Source of the DNA: Mucidula mucida
Taxonomy: Eukaryota > Basidiomycota > Agaricomycetes > Agaricales > Physalacriaceae
Assembly: GCA_015501055.1 (NCBI GenBank)
Contig: JADNYV010000864.1
Location: 1 to 13,850, forward strand
Direction: 5' to 3'
Length of the DNA stretch: 13,850 nucleotides
In this document: positions 1 to 8,863 of the stretch, one piece after another
How positions within the stretch are numbered: the stretch's first letter is position 1
Layout: each line of letters starts with the position of its first letter
Made by a program: the position numbers and the translations under genes
Notes under the pieces: model-generated
Databases searched by the model: none
What the model saw: only the letters and a program-made list of their open reading frames with translations
Told to the model about the DNA's origin: nothing

Positions 1-8
1 AAGTTCTT

Positions 9-1304
9 CTAGAGAAACGTGGGCGGAGAGGCGCGAGCGGTGATGTCAGAGCTGTGCCCGATCCTTGCCGCCAAGTCATAGCCCTCGACCATGATAACAG
101 TTTCGCTGTTGTTAACATCAACCATCGAGCGGTGTTCAGAGATGTAGTGCTATATGTGGTTGAGAACAGGAAACTTAGCTGAAAAGAACGAGTCAACGCA
201 CCAGAAGTCGTCGCAACGCCTCACTACTACTTTTGCACCCTACAATGCCCTCTCCAAGGTCTTCCATCCCTGGCACCGTCTGGTACATATCGACCGCCTG
301 CTCCACACCAGTCAAAATAACGCCTTCGACACTCTTCTCGAAACTTTCAAAAGTTTGGAGGCTGGGATCGAGGTCGTCAAAAACAAAGGATAATACGAAG
401 GCGCGGGAATGAAAACCGAAGGTGGGATACTGGCTGATCCAATCACCCACAAAGGAATTCCCGAATGTGTGCTTGAAGCTGTCGGTGTATTTCGGGTGAA
501 GGTCGATGAAAGCTAACAGTAACAAGAGAGTAGCCTGCATGTCCTCAGACGACTGGAGAGAGCAATAAAAGCCCCACCCAAATGTGTTTTCAGCTCTGAA
601 AGCGCGCACAAGCATCCTGGTCTGGTCAACTACGATGAATATCTGATTGTTTGTGGTTCGTGTGGGAGGCCCGTGAAGGTCGATCGGCAATACCTACGGA
701 AGTGGGTGAATATGGAAGGCAAACAAAACAAAGAATCGCTTACGCTGCGGCCCTTTGGAGCCGATATTTTGTCTCCAATCTGTAGGATCCTCACCTCACC
801 AAAGTTCTTCACGATGATAGGGAGGGCCTTTTCGAGCTTCCGTTGTTAGGAGGCCTGAAAAGAGGCTACATCCGCGGAATCAGATGACGCTTTGCGCTTC
901 AAATCTTTGGTGATTTCAGAGGGACAGATAATGAAGTGCGCGAGACGAGGATTGGCAGATAGGTGGGCTGTGTAGTCAGAGGGCACTGGCCAATCGTGCG
1001 TCGATGGAAGTAAAGCAAATTGATCGGGGGGATTACCGGGAGAGATGTCTCTTAACCAATCTTCAGCATAGTCGTCCATAATGTCTAACTCATGGGCATA
1101 GATGTGTTGTTGGCTACCACGCCACAAGCAAGAGCAAGATGCTTCATGGTCGGCATTAACTTTGCTAGCGATGTAGGCCGGGGTGATATCGGAGCACTGG
1201 GAGGCAACGATCTCATAAGATAATATGCCCTGGCTGGTATGCCCAGCAAGAGCAACCACGAATCTAATCGGCCCGCCGGGATCTACAGCATTCGAGATAG
1301 ACAT
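9..1304 (-). CDS. Uncharacterised protein, multi-exon, family not recognised
   Basis: I do not recognise this protein. The model starts at the ATG at 1304 (MSISNAVDPGG). It has a 50-nt intron at 694-743 (GTAAGC..CGTAG) and a 52-nt intron at 150-201 (GTGCGT..ATATAG, branch-like CTCAAC), and ends at the TAG at 9-11. Both introns are phase 0 and join long open frames, which supports the model. The first coding block carries an in-frame TAA at 846-848 with the same frame open on both sides. Either this is a nonsense codon, or a 33-nt intron (837-869, GTAGCC..GGAAG, branch CTAAC) removes it in frame, giving about 386 aa. No signal peptide or clear membrane segment is visible; one Leu-rich stretch (ATLLLLLAF) lies in the second large exon. 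The gene is divergent from the AAA-ATPase-like gene and may share its promoter. Coding potential is good; function is unknown. Confidence 0.6.
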
Positions 1305-1623
1305 AGCGACGGGGTGTGGCGGTGGGTGGATGGTGGTTGGAGGAAGAAAGAGAGCACAGAATGCAATGAGTCGAATGACGAGAATAGCACTCAGGCCGAC
1401 AAGGAGATCAAAGTGTAAGTGTATAGAACGTGACGCGCACGTTACCTAGCACGATATCCAGAAATTGGCAACTGGCGCCGGTGGAAATGACGACGTACAG
1501 CTTGAGCGAGACGAAGAGACAGGGCGCCCTGGCACGCCATAATATTCAACCTGCAGGGTGCGAATGATCGGGATCGGCAAGTCACGCGAGCACGATCAAC
1601 TCTCTTAACCACCATCATCTACC
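1305..1623. promoter_or_regulatory. Divergent intergenic spacer of the first gene pair
   Basis: This 319-bp spacer separates the start codons of two divergently transcribed genes, so it should hold both promoters. I see no canonical TATA box. The last bases before the plus-strand ATG are pyrimidine- and A-rich and end in ACCATGG, an optimal fungal start context. Shared regulation is inferred from geometry only. Confidence 0.4.
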
Positions 1624-3051
1624 ATGGCGTCTACCCCAGCACTGCACATTTCTCAATCACTTATCAGTCTGGCTAGTTCCCCGTGTCATAGTCCGGCTTT
1701 CGACGTTGATTATGATAGCGCGTCGCCTCGTTCTGATGACAGTGGTAAGAGATTATGTTCTGTGTTCGCTCATCTAGGAACAGACGGCTTTTTGAAATCC
1801 CCGCCCAGCTCGTCGTCTAGCGATTCCGACAACGACAAGCAACCATGTAACTCGTATAACGAGCCAAGTCTCAACCCAGATCATTTCGACCATTCGTCAG
1901 AGTTTGAAGACGAGCCCGACGCGTGGGCGGAAGGGCTGGAAAGGTACCCTTCGAAATACCAGAAGCCTGTTCGCCTCCGGAAACATATTTGTATCGGACG
2001 TGTTGGAGGTATAAGAGTGAGCAATATTTTGGCATATTCAATCTGTCTCTTATGAGACGTTGTAGCGCCTTCCCTTCGCCCAGCGGGCCTCGTTCAGAAC
2101 CCTTGTCAAGTCACCAACAATTTTCGTTGATAAACTTGCCCAGATACAGCAACTATGTGACATTCAAACCCTCGACGGCCGCCTCACCCTGATTCGTCGA
2201 CCCCACGGTTTCGGAAAAAGTAGCTTCCTCTCCATGGTTGGTAGTGTTCAGGATCTCAATCGCCGACCGGACTTTTGTCAAGTCTATGGGCCGTCCTCTA
2301 GGGAAGAGGCTTTAGTCCTTTGCCTAGACCTCGACACACTGCCATCTGAGGCCCGTGTTTTTCAAGCTGGCTTTGACAAGCATTTGCATGGCGTAATGCG
2401 AGGGTTTTTGATTCGTTATCGAGATCTTCTTGATATATCCCAACCCGAAATAAATCGCCGGATGTATAACGACATGCGAGGATCGGCCTTTAAATGGGTG
2501 ATGGTGCGTTGTTTTCAGCCTAAAGGACGTTTCTGAGCTAACCTTGATTTTAGGAAATCGTAGCTCTCTCAGAGTACAGCATTGTCCTTCTCATAGACAA
2601 CTTAAACGCTCCGCTCGTTAAATCGACCGAGGACAACATCGACGCGATTCAATCAATCCTCCAACGGTCCTTACTCGAGCCTGTCCACCGAGCGATGGTT
2701 CATGGCGCTATTACTGGAGGCTTTGCAGTTGCTCTACCTTTCTCGGAGGAGCCGGCATGGACACAGAGGGGACGAACTCCAGGATACCGACGAGGAGAAT
2801 TTTTCAGCGGCATCGCAGGCGGGACTTCCAACTCGGATTTAGTCAACCGCACATTTGGCTTCTCCAAAGAAGAGATTGCTGGGCTTGCCGCGGAGTGTCT
2901 TGCCCCCGAGGACGTCGAGCCTTTCGTGACTCATGCAATGGAGACGCGGGATGATCGCTTCGAGTCGTGCAGCATGTCCCATGTTCTTGCTATGCTACGG
3001 AAGAGGATTGGGCAAGATGACTATGAACCCAATTTTCCATTTCTGAGATAA
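1624..3051 (+). CDS. AAA-ATPase-like domain protein (PF09820-type P-loop NTPase)
   Basis: The model has three exons, 1624-2016, 2066-2503 and 2554-3051. The introns are 49 nt (GTGAGC..TTGTAG) and 50 nt (GTGCGT..TTTTAG, branch GCTAAC), both phase 0, giving 442 aa. Residues 1-131 are Ser/Asp-rich and probably disordered. From about residue 140 the protein follows the AAA-ATPase-like family: an IFVDK motif (150-154), a Walker A-like RPHGFGKSS (176-184), a hydrophobic strand ALVLCLDLD, a Walker B-like IVLLIDNLNAP (287-297) and FGFSKEE (378-384). In the family the Walker B is normally LIDEYDxP; here Glu is replaced by Asn and the next Asp by Asn, so hydrolysis may be impaired. The protein stops about 60 residues after FGF, without the usual downstream region or a PD-(D/E)XK nuclease domain. 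The start is chosen for its ACCATGG context. In contrast to neighbouring genes, no frame repair is needed. Family call is by motif; cellular role is unknown. Confidence 0.75.
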
Positions 3052-3457
3052 TCGTTATATCGTTACATTTTCCTCCGACCGAATGCATGCTGTCTTTCTC
3101 CGCTTTCTCCACCTACATAAACTTTCATTTTCTGGCTATCCCGTATCTTCGCTGTGTTTCTTTCATTGTCGACATCGTATTGCATTATCATGAATGTGTC
3201 CTATACCAACACGCTTCTCCTTTTATTCTATAGCACTCTTTCTGGGCCTTGATTTCTCCTCGCGTCAGATTGATTCGTTTTCTTTGATGAAGATCGAAGT
3301 AGCTTGCTGCATGCTCCTCTTGTCTTAAGCGCTGATAATTTCTTCCAGTCCACATCCGGTGCTTGTCCTGACCACACCGCTTCCTCACATACAACTGCAG
3401 CTCTCTCTGTTGCAACGAATTCTATCTACGGCCGACTAGGGCACACGACAGACAGAA
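3052..3457. other. Intergenic, 3' side of the AAA-ATPase-like gene
   Basis: This stretch is T-rich just after the stop and presumably includes the 3' UTR of the upstream gene. I see no supported gene, RNA or repeat in it; short open frames on both strands have no recognisable motif or splice logic. Confidence 0.4.
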
Positions 3458-4292
3458 ATGGTATTGTCTGCACAAGGTTTTCGCTGTCTTTTCAGCGAAA
3501 TTCTTTTCGAAGGGGAGGTACCCTTTGTACGCTGATTTCGCGAACTGTTAGGCCAGGACAATGTAGCATCGCTGTTTAGGACGCAAGCAAATTGGGGCGT
3601 CGAATGGAGGCTCTTCGTAAGGTGACCCGCGAATATGGACACCGGTCTCAGGGATATTTTCGCAGGGAGCCAATGCACCAAGAGTACCACTGGAGAATCG
3701 TCACAACGATTGTGCACTTCGTCTCGTACAACGCAGGTGATATCCCAAGAGAAGTGGCGCGCGATCGGGGCAACCGCACTTTGTTCGGCTTCCGATAGTG
3801 AATCAACGACAGCCACAGTCAAGGGCAAAGTCACGTACAATGCACACCCCATTCTTGCCGCCTTTGTGAAGGTGCTGGCGAGTGAGTGGAACGACACAAA
3901 GTGTCCCGATCCCAAGGCCAAAGGTCCCGGTGGAGCGCGAAGCCGATTTTCTTCCAACAAAACTGCGGGATCTCTTCTGCGTTGGCTACGACGAACATGG
4001 CGACCGAAAACGTTATAGCATCTTCCACAGCATGTGTTCTTCCAAGACTCAAGTGCATGGCTATGGCGAGGAAACCGCGAGGGACGGTCTCCCGACAGAA
4101 AAATGGGCGCGTTCCAGCGTTGGGGGCCGGCCGAATGTGGGTGGCTTGGATGATCCTCGCCTGAAAGCCCTGCCCGCTTCAAAGAAGATAAAGGACAAGA
4201 TCATGCTTGGCACCGTGACGGTCGTAGCTGGCCGGTTCGTTATAGCTAGAGATGTTGGTAGCAGAGAAACTGGACGCGAATTCCGTCTTTGA
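3458..4292 (+). pseudogene. Decayed or mis-sequenced coding region, family not recognised
   Basis: Plus-strand coding-like sequence is spread over more than one frame. One frame is open from about 3620 to 4018 (for example KGKVTYNAHPILAAFVKVLA), another from 3882 to 4292 (for example LRDLFCVGYDEHGDRKRY and KALPASKKIKDK). Upstream, in the frame of the ATG at 3458, there are TGA stops within otherwise protein-like sequence. No intron with good splice sites joins the pieces. The last part is duplicated in inverted orientation at the right edge of the window, and compared with that copy this one lacks single bases at about 4156, 4215 and 4230. It could therefore be a pseudogene, a gene broken by consensus errors, or part of a mobile element. 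A long minus-strand frame also spans 3436-4182 but lacks an ATG at its start, so strand assignment is tentative. Confidence 0.35.
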
Positions 4293-4480
4293 AAGCAGCG
4301 GTAGGATTTGTTCTGTCCCCGTTTTCGACATCTAGTTTCTATGTATTCTTATGATTTGTACCAAGCATTGCTATGACTGTATTTCGAGTAGAATCATCAG
4401 CCACTGCTTTAAATCACACTGAGCGCCTTAAGTCACTCTCCAATATTCGGCGTACACCTTCACCAAGCACATATTTCAGT
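4150..4480 (+). repeat. Inverted duplication, left copy
   Basis: The segment from 4150 to about 4480 matches the reverse complement of about 13520-13850. Identity is roughly 94% by eye, with a few indels. It covers the 3' end of the decayed coding region plus about 200 bp of following non-coding DNA, so it is a DNA-level duplication and not just gene-family similarity. Similarity fades near 4480. The right copy is cut by the window edge, so full length is unknown. Confidence 0.9.
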
Positions 4481-4499
4481 GTCTATAGAATTGCCATAT

Positions 4500-4635
4500 G
4501 CAATGGTAGGGAGAACTCTTCCTCCTTAGCTCCCTCGACCCTTGGGTGCGCAGAGAACGCCTTGGTAATATATTCACTGCAATGGTGGAGAACTCTTCCT
4601 CCTCCTCAATTTTGGTGCTCTACATAGCTCCCTCG
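4500..4635. repeat. Short imperfect direct repeats
   Basis: The motif CAATGGTAGGGAGAACTCTT with the following pyrimidine run (4500-4528) recurs as CAATGGTGGAGAACTCTTCC (4579-4605). The trailing TAGCTCCCTCG at 4527-4537 recurs at 4625-4635, the second unit being stretched by a short insertion. The repeats begin just beyond the end of the left inverted-repeat copy. Their origin is not evident. Confidence 0.7.
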
Positions 4636-4639
4636 TCCC

Positions 4640-5866
4640 GTAGTCGCCCAAGATATTGGCTCTACGGCCCTCCGTCACCCCAGCTCGCGACCTATGGTGG
4701 TCAGTGTGGAATGGGTATCCTATTTTCGAGAAATTGTGGATTTGGCGGAAAAGCGGACCACTGCAGTGTAAAAGAATTGCCCCAGAGTACTTATGCCAAA
4801 GCCTGACCAGTACGGTGACCGCGCCAAGTATGCCACTAGTGACTATCCTCGACGTTTGTTTCTCGGGTAAATAAGTGCTCACGGTGCAAAAGAAACTCGC
4901 TCAGTCTCGCTGTACCGACGACAGGACACTTCGCTTCCAACATTGATGAGGTGGAGATATCCTAAGAAGGGTTGTTGGAAAGTGAACGAGTCAGAGAGAG
5001 AAAACTACTGAAATCAGGCACTGAGACTTGGAGGAAATTATGTATGTCGTCCATCCCGGAATCTTCGGGAAGATTCAGAACGTGGCGAGTCATTTGAACT
5101 GTGGCGTAAGGTCAATTGCTACCTGCTTCAAGTTCAAGTGCTGCGGGGTAGACCAGTGGGGTTCTCGGTGAAGATGCCCGCTGCTATCCCCCTGTCTCAA
5201 GTAATCGACGAGACAGCTGGGGAGGCATACAATTTGGTGTATGTCAAGATTGCGAGGGAGTCTTGTATCGAGGAAGGAGGTGTACAAGTTCAAGAAGGCC
5301 AGACAAATCTTTCATGAAGCTCACGAGGACGCGCGTCATGCCCATCCCGCTGCAGCTCCGTCGGACCGTCACTGGAAGATGTCGACGTGCCACTGCCTAG
5401 TCTGCGATTAATTTAAAGACTCAGGATGTCTCAAGTGACAAGTATGCAAGAGATTCGACCGACTACTCAGCGTTTTTCCACTGTTGTCGCGAGAGCATCT
5501 CACCCGCTCAATTTAGAGTGACCAGGGAGGATGGTGAGGGAAGAAGTGGTAGCGATCTCAATCCTGCATCCCATGATTGCCTTCTCTTAATCAAAGCGAG
5601 CCATGTCCCGTTAACTGGCAAGTTCTCCATAATTTGTGCCGCACTTTTATCTCATAGTCCTCTATCGTCAATTCATTCAAAGACATTACTAGCCTTGACG
5701 AGCGTGTCATGAGTTCATACACGAAATATACACGGGGTCTGTCTACCGTAGCATGTAAAAAGCACAAAGTGTAAAGAAAACAACGGAAGAAAGGTTATGC
5801 AAATAAATTTTGATCACAGGCAAGGATCCTTGCCAGTGATTGCCGTGCCGGTAGATGATGGGATAC
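4640..5866. other. Gene-poor stretch with one stop-free frame
   Basis: No gene is supported here. The most open part is a plus-strand frame without stops from 5012 to 5317 (101 codons, first ATG at 5174), including RESCIEEGGVQVQEGQ; it has no upstream ATG and no recognised motif. The part from about 5740 to 5866 is AT-rich and should hold the 3' UTR of the minus-strand eIF4A gene. The rest shows no clear structure. Confidence 0.35.
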
Positions 5867-6305
5867 CTAGATGAGGTCGGCAACGTTGAGAGGCATCTCG
5901 TCAATTTGTGTGTTGTAGAACTCTGTATAACAACGATTAGACGAGAAAGGTATGAATAGAGGTGACTTGCGTTCAATATCTCTCAACATGCGTACATCAT
6001 CAGTGGTGACAAAGTTGATAGCGACACCCTTCCTTCCGAACCGTCCACCACGACCAATGCGATGGATGTAGTTCTCCCTGTTAGTGGGCAGGTCGTAGTT
6101 GATGACCAAAGACACCTGCTGGACGTCGATACCACGCGCAAGCAGATCGGTCGTGATCAAGACACGCGATGAGCCGCTCCTGAACTCCTTCATGAGGACT
6201 TCACGCTGCTTCTGCTCCATGTCGCCGTGCATGGCACTGACGGTGAACTCGCGCGAGTGCATCTTTTCGGTGAGCCAGTCGACCTTGCGGCGGGTGTTGC
6301 AGAAA

Positions 6306-6337
<32 letters not shown>

Positions 6338-7319
6338 CAGATCGCAGAGGGTGTCGAGCTTCCACTCTTCCTTCTCGACGGCAATGTAGAACTGTTTGAT
6401 ACCTTCGAGAGTGAGCTCGTCCCGCTTGACGAGGATACGGACAGGGTCGCGCATGAATTTTTTGGTGACCTCGAGGACGTCGGCGGGCATGGTAGCCGAG
6501 AGCAGGACAACCTGAGTGTCCTGGGGCAGAAGCTGGAAGACTAGATGGAGGGTAAGAAGAGTAGAAAATGTAGAAGGAATAAAGTTACCTTCGTAGATCT
6601 GGTCCTTGAAACCTCTTGACAACATCTCATCGGCCTCGTCGAGACAGAAAATCTTGATGGTGTCGGTCCTCAACGCCCTGCGGTTGATCATGTCGAAGAC
6701 CCGACCGGGGGTGCCAACAACGACATGGACGCCCTCCTGGAGCTTGGCCATGTCCTCCCGAACGTTCGTGCCGCCAACACAGGCATGACACTCAATGTTC
6801 ATATAGTCACCCAGGGCGATAACGACCTTTTGGATCTGCTGGGCAAGCTCACGGTTGGCGCGAGGATGAGCGCCTGGGTTCCCTTGATGCTCATGTCGAG
6901 CTGCTGAAGGATGGATATGGAAAAAGTAGCAGTCTTGCCCGTTCCGGACTGGGCTTGTGCAATAACGTCGTGGCCTTTGACAACGGGCACGATGGCGCGC
7001 TGCTGGATAGCAGAGGGCCGTTCAAAACTAACAGCGCCGTGAGCGGGCGGGAGAAGGGCGAGAAGGGATGGCTGCTCACCCGTAAGCGTAGACACCTCTC
7101 AACAGCTCGGGCTTGAGCTCCATGTTATCGAAGCTATCGCAGGCGGCATCAGCGGGGCATCCAAGAGAGTTGGGGGGCGGTATACTCACTTGTCGACGAC
7201 CTGGTCCCAATTCGACTCGATCTCATTCTCGGCGACATCTTGGAGCGTATCTTCACTGTTGTCGTCGTCGTTAGCTGTACAGCATCGCTCATCACAGACA
7301 GAGCAACGCACGCGGACAT
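5867..7319 (-). CDS. tif1: Eukaryotic translation initiation factor 4A (DEAD-box RNA helicase)
   Basis: eIF4A is the ATP-dependent RNA helicase of the cytoplasmic cap-binding complex eIF4F and unwinds mRNA leaders. The model has six coding exons: 7319-7312, 7255-7190, 7133-7080, 7027-6589, 6540-5971 and 5922-5867, with introns of 48-56 nt. With one base restored it gives 397 aa, the family's usual length. Motifs in order: Q motif FERPSAIQQ (44-52), motif I AQSGTGKT (68-75), PTRELA (100-105), GG, TPGR (149-152), DEAD (173-176), SAT (204-206), [22 protein letters not shown], and the C-terminus [29 protein letters not shown] and [10 protein letters not shown] mark eIF4A rather than eIF4A-III/Fal1, which has RGLDVPQ and GRSGRYGRKG. 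Oddities: the motif Ia codon is frameshifted by a missing base near 6853, and the last intron is GC-AG. The start fits MSAEDTLQDV after splicing with a GCTAAC branch; an in-frame upstream ATG lies at 7472. Confidence 0.95.
5923..5970 (-). other. GC-AG intron of eIF4A
   Basis: This 48-nt intron begins GCAAGT and ends TATACAG, with a CTAAT branch-like site 17-21 nt before the end. Only this boundary yields the conserved [14 protein letters not shown] junction (GAA C|AG TTC). The nearby GTCACC donor breaks the frame. Apart from the C at position 2, the donor is a perfect consensus, as is typical of GC-AG introns. Confidence 0.9.
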
Positions 7320-7340
7320 GTGTTTTCTCTTTTTAATTGG

Positions 7341-7365
7341 GTCGACTTGTCTATGCAAGGTCGAC
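7341..7365 (-). promoter_or_regulatory. Hairpin in the eIF4A 5' leader
   Basis: On the mRNA strand GTCGAC(C)TTG pairs with CAAGTCGAC around a 6-nt loop: nine base pairs with one bulged base, ending about 21 nt upstream of the chosen eIF4A start codon. Stem complementarity is directly visible. A role in translation is inferred. Confidence 0.5.
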
Positions 7366-7840
7366 GAGCGTAGCGGCGGCGAAGGGGTCGAGTATGTCGT
7401 GGAAGACGATGAGCAAGATTTTTTTGACGCCTGCCTGAGCCGGACCTTTTGCCCGTGGGATTTCACTACCATTTTGGTAAACTAATTGATCCGTGCTCGC
7501 TTGCCTCTTTCATTTGCGTCTCGACGTGAGGCGTTCCCCAAGACGCGCTCCAGCTCAACCCAAGAAGTCTTGCCAAAAATACTGTCTGTATTCATTCGAA
7601 CCCACATATATTCTGGCTGCTGGCTGCGACCAATCTCAATAACCTTCACGCTCCTGCTTTTCGAGCATTATTGTGTTCTGACACCCTTGACGACATATTA
7701 AATAAAGACTCAAGCTCACAGACCGAAATTGACGACGGTTTCCCTACAATTTATCCCGTCTCAATGCCTTTCTTTCCACCTTGATCTTCAGTGTGGTGCC
7801 TCCAGCTTGGGTCTTCTTTCTTGGATACAGACGTTGAGGA

Positions 7841-7928
7841 CTTGGCTGTCCGCTTTCTATTACTAATCTCACTTCTTGACACAACACTAGAATAGTCTTG
7901 TCGCAACGTCCTTGGTGTCCGCTTTCTA
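7841..7928. repeat. Imperfect direct repeat, two copies
   Basis: CTTGGCTGTCCGCTTTCTA at 7841-7859 recurs as CTTGGTGTCCGCTTTCTA at 7911-7928, a single-base gap apart, with a centre spacing of about 70 bp. It sits in the middle of the divergent spacer and could be a duplicated binding site or a chance local duplication. Confidence 0.75.
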
Positions 7929-8820
7929 GTTCACAGATGTTGCAAGACCTTGTGTAGTCATCGGCATCTCAAGTCTTAAAAAGTCTCTCGCATTCCCTAC
8001 CTAACGTTCTCGCGCAGTTTATCCTCCCATTTGAGGCTTAATATATGTAGTTAAGGACTGCCGCTCGGGCCAATCTTGTTCCCAAGAAGTGAAGCTAATC
8101 ATGGCACAGTGCCATTTCCTGCCACTTCACAGGACTTGGGATGACGAATAGCAAGCGATGACTTCACTTGGGTGTTTCCTTTCCAATTGTAACCGAGGTG
8201 CGTACCTCCTTCCGACGCGGGAAAGCTAAAGGCACATGAACTTATTCGACAGCAAATTGATAGAGATTTGGCGTTGACGTGCGGTTCCTGGGACCAACAA
8301 CAGTCACTGTACCCGAGTACAATCATAGCAAGTAAGTAAGCCCTGTTACTTAGATTGTGGGCTACGCCGCTCATCGCCATCAATACAGATGTGATGCTCC
8401 CTTACAATAACGAAACAAGAAAACGCCACCGCGACGCCACCTTGATATGCGATATCATTATATGCGCGTAGGGCTTCCACGCGCTGTAAAGTCAGGTCCA
8501 AAATGGCCTAGTCGAAACGGGCACTTCAACACGTATGGGCTATCAAGAGCTCCGATATCCTCCCAACGCCGCTGTCTGAATAACTACCACATTCGTCCAA
8601 GCGCTCACTTCATCGCTTCAGCTGTGCTATCACGATCGCCGCGTCAAATGAAGAACAAGGAACTACAGTACCCAGCCCTTACAACTGATGACGCGGCAAG
8701 TATAGTTCTATTCCCTAGCCGCGTCGTCCCTCGGAGTTTATCATCATGAGCGTGCTGAATGGAGGCAGTGACTCACGCGCGTCCCCATTGAAATTCTACC
8801 GGCCTCAATGGACACAACAC

Positions 8821-8828
8821 TATATAAT
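8821..8828 (+). promoter_or_regulatory. TATA box of the P450 gene
   Basis: TATATAAT lies 36-43 bp upstream of the P450 start codon at 8864. With a transcription start about 30 bp downstream of the box, the leader would be very short (about 10-15 nt). Confidence 0.55.
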
Positions 8829-8863
8829 AACAAGACTAGACTCAGACCCTACCCAAGTGTCTC

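Larger units (their letters stand above)
7320..8863. promoter_or_regulatory. Long divergent spacer between eIF4A and the P450
   Basis: About 1.5 kb separates the two divergent start codons and should contain the eIF4A leader and promoter (near 7320-7700) and the P450 promoter (near 8600-8860). The 153 bp just upstream of the eIF4A start are open in the eIF4A frame up to an ATG at 7472 in strong context (AAAATGG). An imperfect direct repeat lies at 7841-7859 and 7911-7928. I see no supported additional gene. Confidence 0.5.

Noticed and set aside
9..1304. Fungal-type protein kinase (FunK1) or other known accessory family for the first gene
   Set aside because: No HRD, DFG or other kinase motif is visible; the association is only with the kind of genes often found nearby.
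3436..4182. Long minus-strand open frame (248 codons)
   Set aside because: It begins at TTG rather than ATG, has no recognisable motif, and overlaps plus-strand frames with better codon character. Not annotated, though strand remains uncertain.
4640..4880. Possible degenerate cellulose-binding (CBM1-like) module around YGGQCGMG
   Set aside because: Cys spacing does not match CBM1 and the canonical GQCGG order is scrambled; the resemblance is too weak.
5867..7319. Identity as eIF4A-III (Fal1)
   Set aside because: [15 protein letters not shown] and [10 protein letters not shown] are the eIF4A versions of motifs that differ in eIF4A-III.
7149..7472. Separate gene encoded in the frame upstream of and through the eIF4A start
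   Set aside because: Most of it is the eIF4A leader and first introns read without splicing. Only the in-frame upstream ATG is worth keeping, as a finding.
8099..8383. Minus-strand Cys-containing open frame as a small secreted protein
   Set aside because: No convincing signal peptide, no splice support, and it lies in the divergent spacer; compatible with chance.
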